Of a DNA stretch of 7,984 bases, positions 6,596 to 7,984 are shown in pieces. A program made the translations under genes and the position numbers. Under the pieces are notes generated by a model. That model was not told the origin of the DNA. It made no database searches and worked only from the letters and a program-made list of their open reading frames with translations. Position 1 is the stretch's first letter; every line of letters starts with the position of its first letter. This stretch comes from an uncultured Lachnospiraceae bacterium. GTDB lineage: Bacteria; Bacillota; Clostridia; Lachnospirales; Lachnospiraceae. The stretch spans positions 1-7,984 of the forward strand of contig CAMOQY010000060.1 of assembly GCA_946623295.1 (NCBI GenBank), read 5' to 3'.

Positions 6596-6933
6596 ATACG
6601 GGCAGAGCTGTAAGCCGGGTTCTGTCGAGGATGATCATCTATCTAGGCTGTACGTTGCCGCACAGCTCGAGCGACCTACCCGGAAGCCGCCGGGCCGGCG
6701 TATGCTTCCTGCTTGGTCTTGCTTCGGATGGAGTTTACAATGCCCGCTCCGTTACCGGAGACGGCGGTAGTCTCTTACACTGCCATTTCACCCTTACCCC
6801 GTAAGGGGCGGTATACTTTCTGCTGCACTGGTCGTCGGGTTACCCCGCCCGGACGTTATCCGGCATCCTGCCCTGTGAAGCCCGGACTTTCCTCTCCTCC
6901 CGAGGGAGCAGCGATCATCCGCCCTGCCCGTAT
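6596..6933 (-). ncRNA. rnpB: RNase P RNA, bacterial class A
   Basis: This is the catalytic RNA of RNase P, which removes 5' leaders from pre-tRNAs. The ends are set by P1, a 10-base-pair helix between 6924-6933 and 6596-6605 (ATACGGGCAG/CTGCCCGTAT). P2 pairs 6913-6920 with 6629-6636 (GGATGATC/GATCATCC). The conserved block GAGGAAAGTCCGGGCT lies at 6879-6894 and the matching 3' block CGACAGAACCCGGCTTA at 6611-6627; together they form the P4 core. ACGACCAGTGCA, GGTAAGGGTGAAA and TAAACTCCA blocks are also present, aligning closely with the E. coli RNA. The CCA-binding GGT is kept in CCGGGTAGG (6675-6683). At about 338 bases it is somewhat shorter than E. coli M1; P12 is reduced to CCCC/GGGG with a TTAC loop (6797-6808). 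The exact 5' end may lie a few bases upstream. Confidence 0.97.
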
Positions 6934-6960
6934 CTGTTCTGATATTTACTTTTATACTCT

Positions 6961-6966
6961 ATCATA
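6961..6966 (-). promoter_or_regulatory. Candidate extended -10 promoter for rnpB
   Basis: TATGAT on the minus strand matches five of six -10 bases and is preceded by TG and one base, the extended -10 form that can work without a good -35. No -35 match lies 16-18 bases upstream. Transcription would begin near 6954, about 20 bases before P1. A second A/T-rich hexamer, TATAAA (6951-6956), is a possible alternative. Confidence 0.45.
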
Positions 6967-6968
6967 AC

Positions 6969-6994
6969 ACAGTCTCTCCCGCAAGAGGACTTGT
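6969..6994 (-). other. Imperfect hairpin between cvfB and rnpB
   Basis: The segments CTCT and AGAG (6984-6987 with 6974-6977) plus flanking AGT/ACT (6989-6991 with 6971-6973) can form a bulged stem around a 6-base loop. No T-run follows, so it is a poor terminator for cvfB. It lies just upstream of the rnpB -10, where a -35 would be. It may be a weak terminator, a protein site, or chance. Confidence 0.25.
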
Positions 6995-7027
6995 TATGCC
7001 GAAACAATGCGGCTGATATGCGAAAGC

Positions 7028-7867
7028 CTACTGTTTCTTGAGAAAGATCGAATCCAGCCCCAGTGTGATGCGGTCCTCCTTCAAAAGTCTGCCGACCGCG
7101 CGCTTGAAGGCCGCCTTGGACAGGCCGAGTTCGGCCTTTATCTGCTCGGGCGAAGCCTTGTCGGTAAAGGGCAGCTCGCCGTCGTAGCTTTTTATGACCG
7201 AGATGACCTTTTCCGCGTCATCCTCCATCTGGGCATAGGCTTTCTTGCGCCCCGAGAGATCGAGCTTGCCGTCAGGCCTTACGCGAAGGACTCTGGCGCT
7301 TATCTCGTCTCCCACCCGGATGCGCTCGTAGAGCTCCTGGGAGGGGATCATCCCGAAATACCTGCCGTCCACGGCGACAAATGCTCCGAGCTCCTTTTTG
7401 ATCTCATACACAAGGCCTCTGACCTTGTCGTTTTTCTGGTATCCGGAGGCGGGCGAAAGACGGCTGTAGATATGCATGGAGGCCGCGAGCCTGCCGCTGC
7501 GGTCAACGTACATGATGACAGGGACTCTTTCTCCCTCTCTTACTTTTCGGGTCTGCTCCTTAAAGGGAAGAAAAAGCTCCTTCATCAGCCCCCAGTCGAG
7601 AAAAGCCCCTATGTCCGTGACCTGCGATACCGTCAGCACCGCGGCCGAGCCGACCTCGATGGGCGGCGTTTTTACGGTGGCTATCGGGCGGTCCTCCGAG
7701 TCCTTGTAAAGGAAGACCTCGATCTCATCCCCCTCCGAAAGTCCCTCGGGGACCTCTGATGCGGGAAGCAGCACAGCCTCTTCCGCTCTGTCAGGAGATT
7801 CCCCCAGATACAGACCGTTGTCACGTTTTCTGAGCACAACAAGATGGTTTTTCCGTCCGAATTCCAT
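7028..7867 (-). CDS. cvfB: CvfB/YitL-type S1 RNA-binding protein
   Basis: This 279-residue cytoplasmic protein matches the CvfB layout: three S1-like OB-fold repeats (roughly residues 1-65, 70-132 and 145-206) and a C-terminal winged helix (about 212-279). Recognisable S1 features include V83-TDIGAFLDWG-93 in the second repeat and K158-ELGAFVAVDGRYFGMIP-175 in the third. The C-terminal L249-SKAAFKRAVGRLLKEDRI-267 is the recognition-helix region. CvfB homologues in Staphylococcus and Streptococcus bind RNA and affect virulence-factor expression; the precise role in Clostridia is not known. The start at 7867 follows GGAGG by six bases; two earlier in-frame starts lack such a site. It lies 27 bases after the tRNA-Gln hairpin, leaving little room for its own promoter. 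Confidence 0.9.
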   Translation of the reverse strand: MEFGRKNHLVVLRKRDNGLYLGESPDRAEEAVLLPASEVPEGLSEGDEIEVFLYKDSEDRPIATVKTPPIEVGSAAVLTVSQVTDIGAFLDWGLMKELFLPFKEQTRKVREGERVPVIMYVDRSGRLAASMHIYSRLSPASGYQKNDKVRGLVYEIKKELGAFVAVDGRYFGMIPSQELYERIRVGDEISARVLRVRPDGKLDLSGRKKAYAQMEDDAEKVISVIKSYDGELPFTDKASPEQIKAELGLSKAAFKRAVGRLLKEDRITLGLDSIFLKKQ

Positions 7868-7894
7868 AAGCATCCTCCATATGATACTTCGCAT

Positions 7895-7930
7895 AAACAA
7901 AACGGGTCTCTGCCGTATGACAGGGACCCG
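7895..7930 (-). terminator. Intrinsic terminator or attenuator after tRNA-Gln
   Basis: On the minus strand CGGGTC (7925-7930) pairs with GACCCG (7903-7908). Past one mismatch the stem continues as CTG/CAG (7921-7923 with 7910-7912), with an 8-base loop. The tail is TTTTGTTT (7902-7895). It starts three bases after the tRNA 3' end. The cvfB ribosome binding site follows within 20 bases, so incomplete termination would feed cvfB. Confidence 0.75.
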
Positions 7931-7932
7931 AG

Positions 7933-7984
7933 CTGGGCTACAAGGATTCGAACCTTGAAATGACGGAGTCAGAGTCCGTTGCCT
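7933..7984 (-). tRNA. tRNA-Gln (anticodon CTG), 3' part
   Basis: The 3' two-thirds of a tRNA are present; the 5' acceptor strand and most of the D arm lie beyond the window edge. The anticodon stem ACGGA/TCCGT closes a 7-base loop CTCTGAC, giving anticodon CTG at 7972-7970, which reads the glutamine codon CAG. The T arm is CAAGG-TTCGAAT-CCTTG, the 3' acceptor strand TAGCCCA (7940-7934), and the discriminator G (7933). The next bases are CTC, so the CCA end is not encoded and must be added by the CCA-adding enzyme. Confidence 0.95.

Noticed and set aside
6660..6700. Possible loss of the CCA-binding GGT motif in RNase P RNA, matching the CCA-less tRNA
   Set aside because: On aligning with the E. 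coli RNA, the motif is intact in CCGGGTAGG (6675-6683). The stretch that looked deviant is the adjacent variable P15/P16 hairpin.
7868..7900. Upstream in-frame starts for cvfB
   Set aside because: They would place the start at or before the GGAGG site; the start at 7867 has correct spacing and gives the usual N-terminus.

Overview
This looks like chromosomal DNA from an anaerobic, fairly GC-rich member of the Firmicutes, most likely class Clostridia. The grounds are a class A RNase P RNA, an NfnAB-type electron-bifurcating transhydrogenase, a CvfB/YitL-type S1 RNA-binding protein, strong AGGAGG-type ribosome binding sites and a tRNA gene without an encoded CCA. The family or genus cannot be fixed from the sequence alone. 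Every supported gene lies on the minus strand, so the window reads from high to low coordinates. No mobile element, CRISPR array or rRNA is visible, and no gene-free stretch exceeds 300 bases.

In transcription order, the window opens (7984 to 7028) with the 3' part of a tRNA-Gln(CTG), a hairpin with a T-rich tail, and cvfB. Next comes rnpB (6933-6596), preceded by an extended -10 promoter candidate and followed by a second terminator-like hairpin.

Directly after that hairpin starts a tightly packed run of six genes (6537 to 667): nfnA, nfnB, a CapA-family lipoprotein, an AMP-forming acyl ligase, a small acyl carrier protein (ACP) and an acyl-ACP thioesterase. nfnA and nfnB abut exactly. Two junctions (capA/ligase and ACP/thioesterase) are 4-base ATGA overlaps. 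The run ends at a strong intrinsic terminator (590-619). A further gene then begins with its own leader: the N-terminal 165 residues of a FAD-dependent oxidoreductase, cut by the window edge.

NfnAB should exchange electrons between NADH, ferredoxin and NADPH. The ligase, ACP and thioesterase together form a minimal 'load, hold, release' acyl cassette. It has no ketosynthase or transferase, so as it stands it would be a futile ATP-burning cycle unless an unseen enzyme modifies or transfers the acyl group. The translational coupling of this cassette to a surface lipoprotein is the most unusual thing in the window. The adjacent FAD oxidoreductase is a possible but unproven partner.
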